From: Cristatella mucedo
Lineage: Eukaryota > Bryozoa > Phylactolaemata > Cristatellidae
Length of the DNA: 62,000 nucleotides
Assembly (NCBI GenBank): GCA_009760855.2
Contig: WPIO01000135.1
Span: 907,501 to 969,500 of the forward strand
Reading direction: 5' to 3'
Shown in pieces: positions 1 through 11,954 of the stretch. The notes beneath the pieces were generated by a model. The model saw only the letters and a list, made by a program, of their open reading frames with translations. It ran no database searches and was not told the DNA's origin. A program made the translations under genes and the position numbers. Every line of letters begins with the position of its first letter. The first letter of the stretch is position 1.

Positions 1-64
1 TCTGTCTCTCTGTCTCTCTGTCTCTCTGTCTCTCTCTCTCTCTGGCTCACTCTTTCTCTCTGGC

Positions 65-125
<61 letters not shown>

Positions 126-181
126 CCGTCTCTCTCTGTCTCTCTCTGTCTCTCTCTGTCTCTCCCTGTTTCTCTAACTCA

Positions 182-244
<63 letters not shown>

Positions 245-253
245 TCCATCTCC

Positions 254-290
<37 letters not shown>

Positions 291-300
291 ACTCTCTCTC
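1..300. repeat. CT/GT-rich microsatellite
   Basis: An almost pure pyrimidine tract of CT dinucleotides with interspersed TCTCTG units. It ends about 50 bases before the acceptor of the first R-spondin exon, so it forms the 3' end of the preceding intron. Long reading frames across it are meaningless. Confidence 0.97.
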
Positions 301-360
301 GCGTCTATCTCTGCGTCTGTCGGCGTCTCTCTGGTCTACGGCGTTTTCTTCCGTGTGCAG

Positions 361-544
361 CCGCGAGTGGCCGCTTGTCATTCGTTTGTCGCAGGCTGCC
401 GAATCAAGCACTGCGACGTGTGCTACGACAGATCCTACTGCTCGAGATGCAAGCCACCGTTCCTGGAGTACAAGGGACGCTGTATCAGCGCGTGCCCCAG
501 CGGTCTGCACTACGCCAGTTACACGAAGGACTGCTTACAAAAAG
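361..544 (+). CDS. R-spondin, furin-like repeat exon (internal)
   Basis: This internal exon encodes about 61 residues of a cysteine-rich furin-like repeat. The spacing CRIKHCDVCYDRSYCSRCK, then GRC and SACPSG, is that of the second furin repeat of R-spondins. R-spondins are secreted proteins that bind LGR4/5/6 and the ligases ZNRF3/RNF43 and so raise Wnt receptor levels. The acceptor is the CAG at 358-360 after a pyrimidine-rich intron end; the donor is AAAAAG followed by GTGCGA at 545. The exon ends in phase 1, and its last G joins the TT of the exon at 4865 to give Val, followed by Asp-Cys, as expected at the start of the TSP1 module. The signal peptide and first furin repeat must lie left of the window. 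An alternative acceptor CAG at 392-394 is possible but would remove residues before the first cysteines. The family call is strong; the paralogue cannot be given. Confidence 0.9.
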
Positions 545-547
545 GTG

Positions 548-1660
548 CGAAATCTAGCCTTTCACTTGTATGCAGATCAAATGCAGCTGTACCTGTGCTG
601 TGATCCCTCTCTCGTGTCCAGCATGTGAAACTCTTTCAACTCCCTTTCTTCTTGTATTACTGACGCTGGCACTTGGACGACAACACAATTTATTAAGTGC
701 ACTGACTATAAAACCAGATCACTAGTTATGGGCACGCCAAGCGTTACGCAGAAATTGGAAAGCCTAACCGTCAAAATGAGCTCGGTGAGCACATCTCCGG
801 TATCATCTGCAAGAAATCTGGGTATCCGGTGACCAGTTGTTACAAGTAACCGTTCTCTTGACAACTACATTAGCCCCACAGTCAAGTCTGGCAACTTCCA
901 GCTACGTAATATTGCAAAGAGTTGGGCCTTCTTAGACAGGGATGCCACATCCAACCTGGTCCATGAGTTTGTGACATTCCGTCTTGACTTACACAACTCA
1001 TTCCTCATAGGTCTTCCTGCCTGTGCAATAAGGCGCCAAAGGACAGTGTGTCCAAAACTCAGCAGTAGCAGCAGCTCGGCTTGTCTTTCCTTAAAGTCAA
1101 TTTTGCCACACAACACCGATACTCACCGACCTGCACCTGTTACTCGTCAAGAAGCGTATCGACTTGGTTTCGTCAATCACTTTTGGGTCCCTTCATTTTC
1201 TTGATCTAGCCTACCTATCCGAACTACTTTCCAATCAGGCCAGGCATCGTACCACCTGCTCTTCGGACTCAAATCGTTTAGTTGTGCCTCCATCCTACCA
1301 ATCTCAGATCCTTTGACAACCGTGCTGTTTGTTCTTGTACTCCCAAAGCTTGTAACTCACTTCAGACTGACGTCACGACATACTTTGCCTTGGCGGCATT
1401 TAATAAGAAGTTAAAAATGTACCTAGTCTTAGTGGCTTTGTTAGATTACGTTATATTACATTAAATTACACCTGTTTCTCACAGCAGTTGCTGGGTCCGT
1501 ATGAATTGCCTGTTGGGTGCATATGCGTGCTGACAATGTGCACTTTATTACTAACCATATGGACATGCTTTCCTTGCAGCATATGTAAATTATCCAAAAA
1601 AGGTCAAGTTCTCTGAAGGCACTATTCAAATGTCTTTTAATTATAATAATAATAATTTCT
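548..1660 (+). mobile_element. LINE-A copy, 5'-truncated, degraded (L2/CR1-like)
   Basis: The translation contains a decayed reverse-transcriptase segment (FHLYADQMQLYLCCDPS, against FHFYADDTQL in the better copy at 60.4 kb), then VHEFVTFRLDLHNSFLIGLP and a C-terminal piece resembling LKSFGDRAF. It carries several stops and frameshifts. It ends with the family's 3' tail (AAGTTCTCTGAAGGCACT, then AAT repeats) near 1650. It starts within a few bases of the R-spondin splice donor. Confidence 0.85.
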
Positions 1661-2079
1661 TACGCTGCTAGCTGCGTTATTCGTGCAGCCACCTCCTTCG
1701 CTTCGTCGTAGGCAGGTGGTATCCAGCATTTCCATATCCAATACTGTGTGTGTACAGACAGTGTAGCAGACCTACTGAATGTAGTAGACCTGCCCCTTCT
1801 GGTTCGCCTATGCTGTGGACTATGCCAGGGACCATCGGTTCGGCTTCCCCCAAAAGCTAGCGATGGACTGCTCGCATTGCGGCGACTGTCCCGTCTTAGC
1901 AGACCAGTTCAATTCACGAGGAGTTTACCTTCGGAGAATTGCTCACCAAAATGCTTGCTGAAAAGCAACTGTTCCGGCATTCGCCGGCGACGACCCGACG
2001 ACTGCGAAAAGAAGACTAAAAGTCTGTAGGGTACAAACCCAGCCAACGCAATGGAAAGTATTTTCCTCTGTCACTAAAC
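1661..2079. other. Unassigned intronic DNA
   Basis: Sequence inside the R-spondin intron with no feature I recognise. A 93-codon open frame at 1748-2029 has no homology I can see and no convincing splice context. Confidence 0.6.
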
Positions 2080-2570
2080 AAAGGCCTCAGACGGACTCAG
2101 TCGGTGTTGCACTGGAAAGTATTCGATGCGAGTACTCGAAGCCTAAACGGCTTTCCCTGCGCATGCGATAGCCAGCAGACTTCAGCTCTCGAAACGAAGA
2201 GAAAGTTAGAGGCATAGCTGATTAAGGAGGGCAGTCGAGGAAGTGACGAAGTATGGAAGTAGCAGCTAAGGATTGCTGGAAAGAATGTGCCAAAGTCGGC
2301 AGCAGGGGCGTTTATGTCATTGCTTACGAGCTGTAGAATTTGAGTTACACAGCTTAGGACCCTGCAGAGCGAAAGCTTCTGTAGTCAACGGTCTTTGAGC
2401 GAAGGAACGAGGCAGCTAATTCATTGTCCATACAGGACATGAGGGCACGAGGAGGCTGAAAGCGGTGCAGCAGCTCAGCTTGGCATGAAGGGGTCGAGCC
2501 ACGACGGGTCTTGCTGGTCAGAGTAGGATTTTTACTCCGATATCCGTCCGCGTGTCACACTTAGAAGGAA
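2080..2570 (-). mobile_element. LINE-B 3' fragment
   Basis: On the minus strand this matches the 3' part of LINE-B (compare 61.6-62 kb and 52.7-53.2 kb). Shared pieces are AGCCTAAACGGCTTT, a segment equivalent to CTTCCCACTTTCTCTTTGTT and the block encoding the LWNSLP region. It is heavily mutated. Confidence 0.75.
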
Positions 2571-3069
2571 AGTAGCAGCCACAAGCATCATCCGGTCAGG
2601 GCGACATAACATTAAATGGATGCCATTGCAACTTTGCACCATTGTGCTTCCGGTGGAGCTTCAGCGGAAAATAAGCGTCTAAAGAGTCCGCTCACTTAGC
2701 AGGTTTTTGATTTAAGAATGCAAACAGTTTGCGAGATTACGAGTAGGAGACGGCGAAGCGGAGGCGGGTTGCGGATGGCTCACTTCTTCCATTAGCTCGA
2801 ACTTTTCAGTTAAAAGGTGAACCGCATAACTTTTGACGGACATACAGACTAGTAAGGATACATAATTCGTATATAGTAGTCCATCGACACTTTGGCGTGT
2901 TATCGTGCGCTAACCCTTAGCAAGCTTTGGGCGTTGGGAAAGTTTGCACCACAAATACTGAACGAAATGAAGCACGGCGTGCGAATGTTGAAGTAGGGCT
3001 GTGCGCAGGACGTGAGGGACGCCGGAGCGAAAGAACAGTGAGAGAGAGAGAGTGTGTGTGAGAGCCAGA

Positions 3070-3103
<34 letters not shown>

Positions 3104-4439
3104 GAGTGTGAGAGAGTGAGAGTGAGAGTATGAGAGAGAGAAAGAGCGGGGAGGGCTCGAAACGAGAGGCAGGGAGAGTGAGAGTGAGCGATAAAGCGTG
3201 ACAGACACGCTAATCATTTGTCAAAGGATAGGATTGCAAGAAGCACCGGAAACAGTCAAACTACGCCGACTACGGTGACTCAGCGCTCGAGAACTCGAAG
3301 CTGCCAGCGATAAAACGACCGCCTCATCTAAGAACTCGCCAGAACCGTCTTTAATGGAGGTTTTAATTGCACTGCCATTCTAGGAAGTGCCGGCGTCAGC
3401 TTAGCATCTGCATTTCTGCGTGCCAACCACGTCCGGACGGTGCAAATAAAAGGCGGCGTGGGTGCAAGAGGTCAGCCTGGGAGGCGGGGCATGTTTAAGC
3501 CTAAAGGTGGCTATTCAATTTCTCATAGCGTGCGGTGAGCACGAAATCCCGAGGCGTCACGCGTGACCACACGGCCACCTGGCTAAACTTCTCAATTACT
3601 CTGTTTTAATGTATTACTTCTCAATTACCTTGGAATCGGCGGCTTTGGTAGGTCTGTAACCTTCGACCTTCTGCTTAAGTCTTTGATATGCCGAAACGGT
3701 CGTTCGTGGCGCTGCATTAGGAAAGGCACACGCCGCAAACAATCGCTTAAAGATGGCTGATCCTGACCTCCTTCCGCAACAGAAACCTCCTGGTGCCGCC
3801 ATTCTTCCGTTACCGCGAAGCGCACGACACCAAACAACTTTTTAAAGACAATCACAATAATCATAAGAAAAATTCCAATGTATAGCGCAAATTCCAAGGG
3901 CGCTTTACATGTCCTGTAAAAGGAGAACAATCAAATGGCTAGCGTTAACATTCACATGTCCGTAAGTATAGTGTGGTTAGAGGTAATAGGCACAGTGCCA
4001 ACACGGTAATATTGTTTAATGGTAGCATGCATAGTGTCAGCAAGCCTAAGTACGAAAAGGATACATCAAACGGATTTACCAAATGCTGTGAGAAACACAA
4101 GTGAGACGAGAAATTTGTTTGAGCTCTTGCGTTGGAGCAACTGAAAATTAAAGATAAAATATATCAAATTAGAGTTAGCAAAGAGGCTCTCTAAGAAACC
4201 CTAATCCAAAATCCTTCGTAGGACGCTTTGGTGGCTAGTTTCCTCATGATCAAAATTGCCTCCCTCAGCAGGGCCAGCCGGATTTGTGAATATAATACGC
4301 CTAATTTCAGGTGCAATCAGGTACAGGACAATCGATTTTAAGAAGAATTTGCTGAACAAGTGCAGAATTTTTAGAAATCCGTGAAAAAAAAGATATTCTT
4401 AAGTGTGGACTTCTTATACAATTAGACCCCGAGTCTTAG
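2571..4439. other. Intronic DNA with a GA microsatellite
   Basis: R-spondin intron. A GA-rich tract covers about 3040-3190. A minus-strand frame at 3625-3930 could encode a hydrophobic stretch (ALYIGIFLMIIVIVF), but it lacks a clear ATG context and recognisable homology. Nothing else is supported. Confidence 0.6.
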
Positions 4440-4512
4440 AACGGCGATAAAGTGCTCGCTTTCCACTACAAAGGTCGTGGTTTTGAGTCCTGTAGCAGAC
4501 AGACACTAAATG
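4440..4512 (+). mobile_element. SINE-C, tRNA-like head
   Basis: A tRNA-like promoter segment: TAAAGTGCTCGCT, then AGGTCGTGGTTTTGAGTCC (B-box-like), then a tail AGCAGACAGACACTAA. The copy at 16,308-16,375 has the same order and the same GCACTAA end, so this is a repeat family and not a functional tRNA gene. Confidence 0.6.
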
Positions 4513-4689
4513 ACGCTGTCGCATCATCTAACCTTTACTTCACGTATCAAGTTGAAAGCCTTTTGCACGAAACCGGAAGGACCGAGTTGCAGCAGTTCAA
4601 CACTAGGTAAACTGCAATCAAGGCTGAAATGGCCAATGCATATACATTGCACTTACAAAGATTATCAGGATGTGAGCATATGTGATGGT

Positions 4690-4750
4690 CGAGCAATAAT
4701 AATAATAATAACTTTGCATAGCACTCCAGGCGAGCTAAATCTCTATAGAG
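4690..4750 (-). mobile_element. LINE-A or SINE-A 3' tail remnant
   Basis: AAT repeats followed by a CTTTGCATAGCACTCCAGGC-type tail and CTAAATCTCTAT match the reverse complement of the common LINE-A/SINE-A 3' end. Confidence 0.6.
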
Positions 4751-4864
4751 TCAAGACGCCAGTATGTTACCTGCCGAACGAACCGCCTCAAGAACACTAT
4801 TTGGTTCGCTTTGCCAAGCAAGCAGCAACGAGTAGCTGTAACACGTAACGCTTCCACATTTCAG

Positions 4865-5149
4865 TTGACTGCCTCGTGGGCTCGTGGTCCAACTGGACCG
4901 AGTGCAGCCGCGACGGAAGGACTTGCGGTTTTAAATATGGCCGACAGACGAGGACGCTCGAAATCCTCCAAGCACCGTCTCGCGACGGCAGACAGTGTCC
5001 TACCATTACCGGCGACGAGCGCCAGTGCCTCATTGCCACGAGACGGTGCCCCGACGACCAGAAGCGCGGAGCCGGCAACGACAGAACCGGCAACGATACC
5101 GAGTCGGTGGTACAGGAAGCTTCGGCAATTCGCCGGGCTCCGCCTCCAG
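4865..5149 (+). CDS. R-spondin, thrombospondin type-1 (TSP1) exon
   Basis: This exon encodes a TSP1 domain of R-spondin type: GSWSNWTECSRDGRTCGFKY, then TRTLEILQAPS, GRQCP, and closing cysteines in RQCLIATRRCP. The CGFKxGxxTR and EIxQxPS signatures are specific to R-spondin TSP1 modules, which bind heparan sulphate. The acceptor is TTTCAG at 4859-4864. The first two bases complete the Val codon begun by the 361-544 exon, so the two exons are in frame across an intron of about 4.3 kb that contains LINE and SINE debris. The proposed donor is CCTCCAG followed by GTATGC at 5150, which leaves phase 1 and implies a further exon for the basic C-terminal tail. I could not find that exon. Alternatively the frame could read on to the stop at 5370. 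Confidence 0.88.
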
Positions 5150-7420
5150 GTATGCGCCGAGCAGCAGCCGCCGGCCAGCTGCTCGGCGCCCCAGCGTATC
5201 CGTCGCGTCATTTTACGACTTCCTTTATTCTATTACGTCGCGCGTCTACAGCTCCGGCGCTTCTGTCGGCCGCTGAGCTGCCGCCTCCACGAAGCGACCG
5301 GCGAATCACGCGGCGACGAAACGCTCTCTCCTACTCGACGCCGGGTTGCAGTATTGGTGGCGGCGAGTAACACCCCCCCCGCTCGGTTTTCCCGAAAGCG
5401 ACCTGCTCACTCGCCGTCTTCGCTGCACGCCGAGACGTGCTCCTTCGAGCCTGGTCGGCTCGAGGGGTGGCATCTCCGTACTTCCGCCGCCCAGGTGTTT
5501 GTTTCGTCGGCACCGGCTTCGCCGGCCTCGAGGCAGGCACAGCCCAGCGTCGTTTGCCCTTCAACCCGGTGCTCTTGTTCTCTTCTAAATGGGAAGTCTC
5601 GAGAAAAGCGCAGGTCCGTAAAGCGCAGGTGCTCTTCTGAAAAGCGCAGAGTATTGGCGCTCTTATCCCACTGACCCACCCGAACCTCGCAGCCGAACTG
5701 CGGAATGGGCTCGCCGTCCTCTGGCAGCACAGCTCTCTCGTTATCAGCTCCATGGGCGAGATTTTTCCGCTTGCCGCGACGCCATTCGTTCGCACTTTCG
5801 TGAGACCCCCATTCGCACTCGGGGATTTGTATTCGAGAACTATTCTTATATTAGCCCACAGGCTGTGGGAAGGTTTTTCAGCTGATGCGAAGTTCTTTTT
5901 CTTTATCATTTCCATGGCAGCCAGTCTCCGGTCGCTCTGGATTTTGAATTGACACTTTGCCCACGGCCGTTCTGATGAATAGCCACATCTGGGCTTAGCC
6001 GTACCTTGCCTCGTTCGATGCGGCAGCGGTCCGCAGCAGATCTTTCAAGGCGGCCGAGCGCCACTTCACATTTGCTGTCGCTGACGGGACCTCGCGGCAG
6101 CAGCACAGGGCGGGCGGCCAAAGCTTGACGAGACGCAGTCGGCGAATTGCGACATTGAGCCGAGCGCCTTTCGCCGTCACACCCGGGGCTGAGCCATGCG
6201 TAGCTTGGCAACTCAGAGCTCCGAGAGACCCGCCCGCCGACCCCGCCCCCCCCGAATGGCAGGCGAACTGTCAGTGAACTGAAGCAGCCGATATAGGCAA
6301 GCGTGAATCCCCAGAGGGGATCCGCTTCGACGTCGCAGCGCATCTAAATGCGGCTCGTAATTCGTTCGTTCGGCAGCCGCCGCTGCCGCCGCCGCTTCGT
6401 GGCCTCTCGCTTCGACGCCGACGCAGCGTGCGGTAACGATGCGCCCGAGAGCTCACACCGCCCGCGGCCGGATCGTCTCCATTTTCGGATTATTCCTGGC
6501 TCGCGCTCGCCGCCCGCCGCTGCCGCTAGATCGATGCTCGTCCCGCCGTGTGCGGTTTCGGACTGCCCGAGCGACGGCTTTTCCTTTGAGCGAGTTGCCT
6601 TGCAGACGCCCACACCGAAGGCGGCCGCGCCGGTTCGTCGAGAGAGCGTCTGCAGCCGAAGCCTAGCAGCAGCAGCAGCAGGCTCTCCAAGCCCTCCGCA
6701 ACGTGCAATAACGGACTGCCAGCCGCAGCCGACGGTCGCCCGCCATCTGACGCTGCTCCCTGCCACAGAGCTCGGCACGGCAAACAAGAGCGGCGCTACT
6801 CACCACCGCCACCGGACGCTCGAGCGACCTCGACTAACGTTCGGCCTGCGGCCAGATTGTCCGATTGGCCGCCAGCGACGGTCGCCGCCGCGCTGCTCCG
6901 ACACGACGTCAGCGGCGGCGACGGTGGCGGTGACGACGAGGACCGCGCTCTTACGGCGACGGCCGTCTCCACGTCGACGGCCGTTTCGGCACCGCCAGAC
7001 GCCATCTTGCAGCAGCCGCGCGTGACAGACGTTAAAGCTGCAGAATATTACAATTACTATCTGACGCTGTTGAGGCAACTGCAACGCCAGCGCGGCAACA
7101 GAGTCTCGCCCTCGGCCGACGGTGCCTAGCCGCCGCCGCCGCTGCTGCTTCGGCCTAGCGGCTCGGCTAGGGCAGCGGTGGCGGTTTCGAGGGGCGGCAC
7201 AGGGCAGAGCCGCTCTGACATGAGGCGGTGGAGGACTATTCACCCAGACGCCGGCCGCCGAGGAATCCGAGGGCCCGAGGGGGCAGCAAACTCGGCTACT
7301 GCGAGAAGAGGACTCGGTAGTTCTCGTTGTTGTCTTTTTTTACGAGAACTCACGCTTTCGAGCGCCTCACCATTTATACTGGCGCGAACACTAGTTCTTG
7401 GCTAGACAGCTGCAGCACGG
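5150..7420. other. GC-rich, CpG-rich tract
   Basis: About 2.2 kb of GC-rich sequence with many CG dinucleotides and long overlapping frames on both strands, as expected by chance at this composition. It could include the last R-spondin exon or a CpG-type promoter for another gene. No conserved domain can be read. Confidence 0.5.
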
Positions 7421-8192
7421 TTCTCGAAGGCTGTAACGGGCTAACCACGGCCGAGACCGGCGGCGCTAATATTTAGCGTCCTCACGATCGGCCCATTTCA
7501 GCACTCGAGAACATCCCTCTCCCCCCTGAACCCGGCAGAGCGTAAGCTCGGCAGGGGGGCCGGGGAGCGTGTTTGGAGACTTCGCGGGTTAGGGCACGAG
7601 ATGGAAAGAGACAAAGGTGCTGTGGCGACGTGCTCATCGGATCGCGCAGCCACCTCAACCGTTATTTATTTACCCGCGCGAGCGATGGCACAAGTCTTCT
7701 GCGGTCTATCGCGGGAAACCGCCCTGGCTCGGTAATCGCAGGACTCGTGTCCCAGCGCTCGAATGAGATGGCGTCGCTTCCACAACAAAGCGGCAGATTA
7801 ATGCACGAGACCGCTCGCTCGCACGGCGGCCATCCCTGCGCAGGCAGCATTTCGTCGGGCACGGTCGAATTCCGGTCTGGATCCGTCACAAGCGTACGAG
7901 CTCGCGCATCGCCACGCTTCAGCAGGCGCCCACTCCACGCCCAACCCCCGAAATTCGGTCGTTTAGCCACTCGGCCGGAAGCGACCGCCATGACTGGCTG
8001 GCTGGCGGTGAGCTACCTCTTCTTAGAGATCTCGAAGCGTTTTAAGATGGTCTTCCACCTTTCGCCCTTAGCAGCTGCTTGCCTTTATGCAATGTCAGAC
8101 CCGGCGACGGTCTCGCGCGATACCTCCAATTGCAGCACATTTAAAGTGCATAGGAAGAGATTTGACGCTATGCAAATATCTTATTGTTATTG
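7421..8192. other. Unassigned DNA
   Basis: Moderately GC-rich sequence with open frames on both strands at 7573-8238 and 7662-7991. I recognise no domain, splice pattern or repeat in it. Confidence 0.5.
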
Positions 8193-8610
8193 CAGTCAGC
8201 CCTCGACTTACGAAATAGAAAGGAACCGGAAAATCTGACGTAAGACCAATTTTCGTATGTCGAGAATGGTGTATGGTGGCCCCCAGTACCCATTATGCAT
8301 AGCTGTCAGACATCGGTTCCTCCCTAGTGTTTTCGGCGTTAGCAAATCTACTGACCGCGGGCGAATTTTGAAAGTTTTCTTGGATAAATTTAATGTTCGA
8401 TTGTTGTGCGTGACCGTGGCCAAGTTGGGCGGAGCAGCGTTGTGCTGCTGCTCTGCGCTGCGGCTGCTCTGCACTCATCCACCGCGAGCCATCGCAAAGC
8501 AGCGCTGTGATTGATGTTGTCTTGGATGATCCGTTCCTCCGTTCACGTCCCAGCAAGTGGCTGTTATGCACGGAGCTACTCGTAAGGTCATAAGGTCGCG
8601 TGAGAGCACC
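8193..8610. mobile_element. Possible Tc1/mariner (Tigger/pogo-like) MITE, degraded
   Basis: The left end CAGTCAGCCCTCGACTTACG, followed within 60 bases by an inverted TTTCGTATGTCGAG, resembles the terminal inverted repeats of pogo/Tigger-type elements. A weak candidate right end (CTCGTAAGGTCATAAGG) lies near 8580-8600. There is no transposase frame. The left end is reasonably supported; the right boundary is inference. Confidence 0.45.
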
Positions 8611-9021
8611 GGGCAGGGGGAAAGGGCCTCGTCCGTGCGGCAATCCAAACCCGTCAGAAAACGAGTTGTAACAAAGCAGCTGCCTTCGGGTGACTAACTC
8701 GGCCTGCTCCGGTTAAATGATGCGCCGTGCGAGAGTAGTCGATCATAAAAGTGGAGCAAAGAACAATGGAGGACAGAGGCCGGCGAGGTGCACTATTTAG
8801 AGGGTAGTCAGCTATGCAAAGACGAACTAGGTCAGACAGTCCGGGTTCGGCCACAGCACGGCGGCGATGCTGGTGTGCGCACGCGAGCTCAGGGCGAAGC
8901 GAACGTGAGGCAAGATAAGATTTTGCCGCAGAAAAACAAGTGCGAGGCGTAGCGGCCAACAGGCGTTGCCTCGATGAGCTGTAACGGACTGTCTGCGTCA
9001 GTGGCGGTCGTATGTAGCTCT

Positions 9022-9029
<8 letters not shown>
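8611..9029. other. Unassigned DNA
   Basis: Nothing recognisable between the possible MITE and the TC microsatellite. Confidence 0.5.
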
Positions 9030-9076
<47 letters not shown>

Positions 9077-9267
9077 TCCCTCTCTCTCTCTCTTTCTCTC
9101 TCGTTCTATTTCTCTCTCTCTCTCTCATTCTCTCTCTCTCTCGTTCTCTCTCTCTCTCTCGTTATCTCTCTCATTCTCTCGCTCTCTCGTTCTCACTCTC
9201 TCGTTCTCTCTTTCTCTCTCGTTCTGTCTGTCTGTTTCTCTCTCTCTCTCTCTCTGTCTCTCTACTC
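9030..9267. repeat. TC microsatellite with imperfect units
   Basis: About 240 bases of CT repeats interrupted by TTCTC, CGTTCTC and CATTCTC variants and ending in TGTCTG units. Confidence 0.97.
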
Positions 9268-9414
9268 ATGCGCGCCATAAGTCGTGTACGAGTAGAGAGC
9301 AGCAATGCCTGGATTGTGTTATATCAATTAATCGCGATTAGGTTCTAAAGGGCCAGTTGCTATCTGAGCGATATTTGATTATGCATGGAGCGAGATTATT
9401 ATATGACTTACTAG

Positions 9415-10080
9415 CTGGCCAGTAATGCGGTGTACCGTATCTCCGTCCGTAACTCTCCAAAGACTAAGTGGGTGTTACGCCGGTGAGTTTTTATAGCGAA
9501 CTCAAAGCTTAAGTTGCTTTCGGTACAGTAGCCAACAGACTTTATCCGACGAAACAAAGAGAAAGTGAGAAGCATAGCTTAGTCAAGAGGGCAATTGAGG
9601 TAGCGAGTAGCACGGAAGTATGAGCTCAGGACGGCTGGAAAGGATGTGCCACAGTCCTCAACAAAAGAGATGCTGTTACGTAGGAATTGTGGATGTGAGC
9701 TCCGAAGGGCAGAAGAAAACGAATCTGCAGAGCAAAAGTTTGTGCAGCTAACGGTCTTTAAGAGAAGGAATGGAACAGCTAATATATTGTCCATACATAA
9801 CCTAAGGACGAGATGAGGCTGAATTTGGTGTGCAGATAAGCTGGATATGAAGGAGCCAGGCCATGGCGGGCATTGCGGGTAAGCGTAAGAATTTTAGTCT
9901 GTATCCACTGATAAACCGGGAACCGTTGAAGCTCCTTCACCAAAGGAGACGCATGGCTGAACCTCGGCAATTTTTTTACTAGCCTTGCAGCCACATTCAT
10001 CCGCTGCAGGGGCCTATCGCTTTTTCTGTTGCCCAGCCAAAATGAAATTGCAATAGTCTAGCCTGGACAGTACCAGGGAG
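9415..10080 (-). mobile_element. LINE-B 3' copy, degraded
   Basis: The minus strand runs from a QSKVLTLTHNARHGLAPSY-like segment (here TKILTLTRNARHGLAPSYP) through a segment matching VPFLRLKTV to the 3' tail, whose reverse complement includes CTCCGTCCGTAACTC. Stops and frameshifts make it a pseudogene. Confidence 0.85.
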
Positions 10081-10789
10081 CTAGTAAATTTTTTCAAGCC
10101 ACCGTGTTAGACAGACCCTACTAATCTTGCTACGGGTCATACGTGATAATTATAATAATAATAATAACAATAATAACAATAATAACAATACCTTTGTATT
10201 GCGCCTACAAAGAACTTAATCTTCTTCTAGGCACTCATCCGTGCTGTAATGGAGTATGGCGAAAAGGTTAGTGGTACCATGCGAAATGTCAACAAGCATG
10301 GCGACATGCACACTATCAATGTGTAACTGCGGTTAGTGGCAGCTAGCCATTCGGCGCCGAAGCGGATGCCGCAGCTGGCGGCGGGGAGCTTCCACGTCAT
10401 TGGACGCCATGTAAATTCTCAAAGATTGACGAAGGCGTCTGACGAAGACGACGCTGCAACACGCAGTGCGTCTAAAGTGAATGCGGCTTTTTCCATTCGG
10501 TCGCCAATACCGCATGCATCTCCCTCAACAACCCGAACTGGCGCGGAGCAGCAGCGCCAAGGAGATCGGCAGCAAAAATTGATCTGCAGCTGATTGGCTG
10601 GCACAAAACTAGCCGAGAGGCATTAACGTGCGAACAGCCGCTTGCAGGACTTAGAGAGCTAGAACTTGGTCAGATGAAGCCGCCAAGATGGCCTCAGCGG
10701 CTCTTTTGATAAATACAAACAAGAGTCAGATAGAGCCGGCGTGATGACTCTAGCGCCGATTCGCCGAGTTTGAGACTGCAAAGCAAGGC
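10081..10789. other. Unassigned DNA with AAT/AAC repeats
   Basis: An (AAT/AAC) tract at about 10,145-10,190 is followed by a fragment resembling the minus-strand LINE-A tail (TTTGTATTGCGCCTACAAAG, CTTAATCTTCTTCTAGGCAC). The rest is unassigned. Confidence 0.5.
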
Positions 10790-10930
10790 CAGATTATGGC
10801 TGGCTGGCTGTGGAGGCAGTCTTCTTGACGAAACTTGCTGCAAGATTTACGCATTTGTCAAAGACGACACCTAAACGGTATTTTAGGCTCAAGCCTGGCC
10901 CGGGCAGTCGCTCTCTATCTCTCCGAGTAA
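10790..10930 (-). mobile_element. LINE-B internal fragment
   Basis: The minus strand encodes LGVVFDKCVNLAASFVKKTA, matching LGVVFDSCLNFKNFIQKTA of the LINE-B copy at 61.3 kb. Confidence 0.75.
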
Positions 10931-11954
10931 CGGTCGTCGAGTCACAGCGCCGAGGAGCGTGAGCTACCGTGACCTTGACTTGAGCTGTTGTGACCTTGCG
11001 AACGAGTCTGCCGGCAGTCACAGGCCGCCGGATCGGCAGTAATACGCAGGCAGTTCTTTGCGCTTTTCCTGAAACAGCGTTGTCTTTAGCGCCGCCGGCA
11101 GAATATGGAATGCTGCGCCGTTACCTTGGGTGCGTTATGAGCATCAAGTCTTTAAAAATCGCTTACGTTATGCCGCTACCCGAACTAGTGAGGGTCGAGC
11201 GATCGTAAAACAAGGACGTCTCTGATGTCATTTTCCGAAATACCTTACAGACATCAGCTGCAAGACGCTAATGGGCTTGAAGCCAAGAAACGTCCTCGCC
11301 TTCATTACCAGGTTCCAAGGCCACAGTCCCACCATATTGACAGATATTCTACGGTTTGGGTTGAATTTCTACCGCTAATCTCGCCAGCCAATAGAAATGA
11401 ATACAGCTCTAGAGCAGCTGAGGTCGCCTGGCTGGTTCTGATGCATTTTGTATCCTAAATAGGCTAGTGGGTATAGTGCAGCTGTTGCACCGGCTCGCTT
11501 AATGCTGATGCAACATAACAGGTCATAATGTAATAATGTAACAATAATAGTGAGTCGTATGTACCCACAGACAACAACATTTTTATGTTCAGGCACTTTG
11601 CGGATATCTACAAAAGAAGAAATAACCAAGGCTTGATGACGTGCAAGATTTCATGCTTTGACAAGCATGCACAAGCGCACAAAAAGACACTGAGTGCGAC
11701 CGGCTAGTAGGATACCTGGCTAGTAAAAATGCACCACTGAATCATGCTCACGTAAGCAAGCAAGGTGCACAGAAACAAAACAGACACATTCACTTGAGCT
11801 GTCTGGAGCGGCTGCCTAGTAGAGCCCCTGACATGCACTGATTCATGGCCTGTAGCATGCACTGACTCGTGCTCAGGTTCAGTCGAGCAAAGCATCGAGT
11901 GAGAGAGACAAGTAGGCTGGGGTGCCGAGAAAGTTAAACGTAACGGATGCGTCT
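10931..11954. other. Unassigned DNA
   Basis: No gene or repeat family recognised. Short frames on both strands lack supporting features. Confidence 0.5.

Noticed and set aside
3625-3930. Frame in the R-spondin intron with a hydrophobic stretch.
   Set aside because: It has no ATG at the start, no homology and AT-driven composition; treated as chance.
5150-7243. Many long overlapping frames of 100-225 codons on both strands.
   Set aside because: Expected at high GC where stop codons are rare; all are Arg/Ala/Pro/Ser-rich without domains.
8889-9348. Long Ser-Leu or Arg-Glu repeat frames, here and at 2,900, 29,121, 34,741, 47,287 and 57,023.
   Set aside because: Translations of CT/GA microsatellites.
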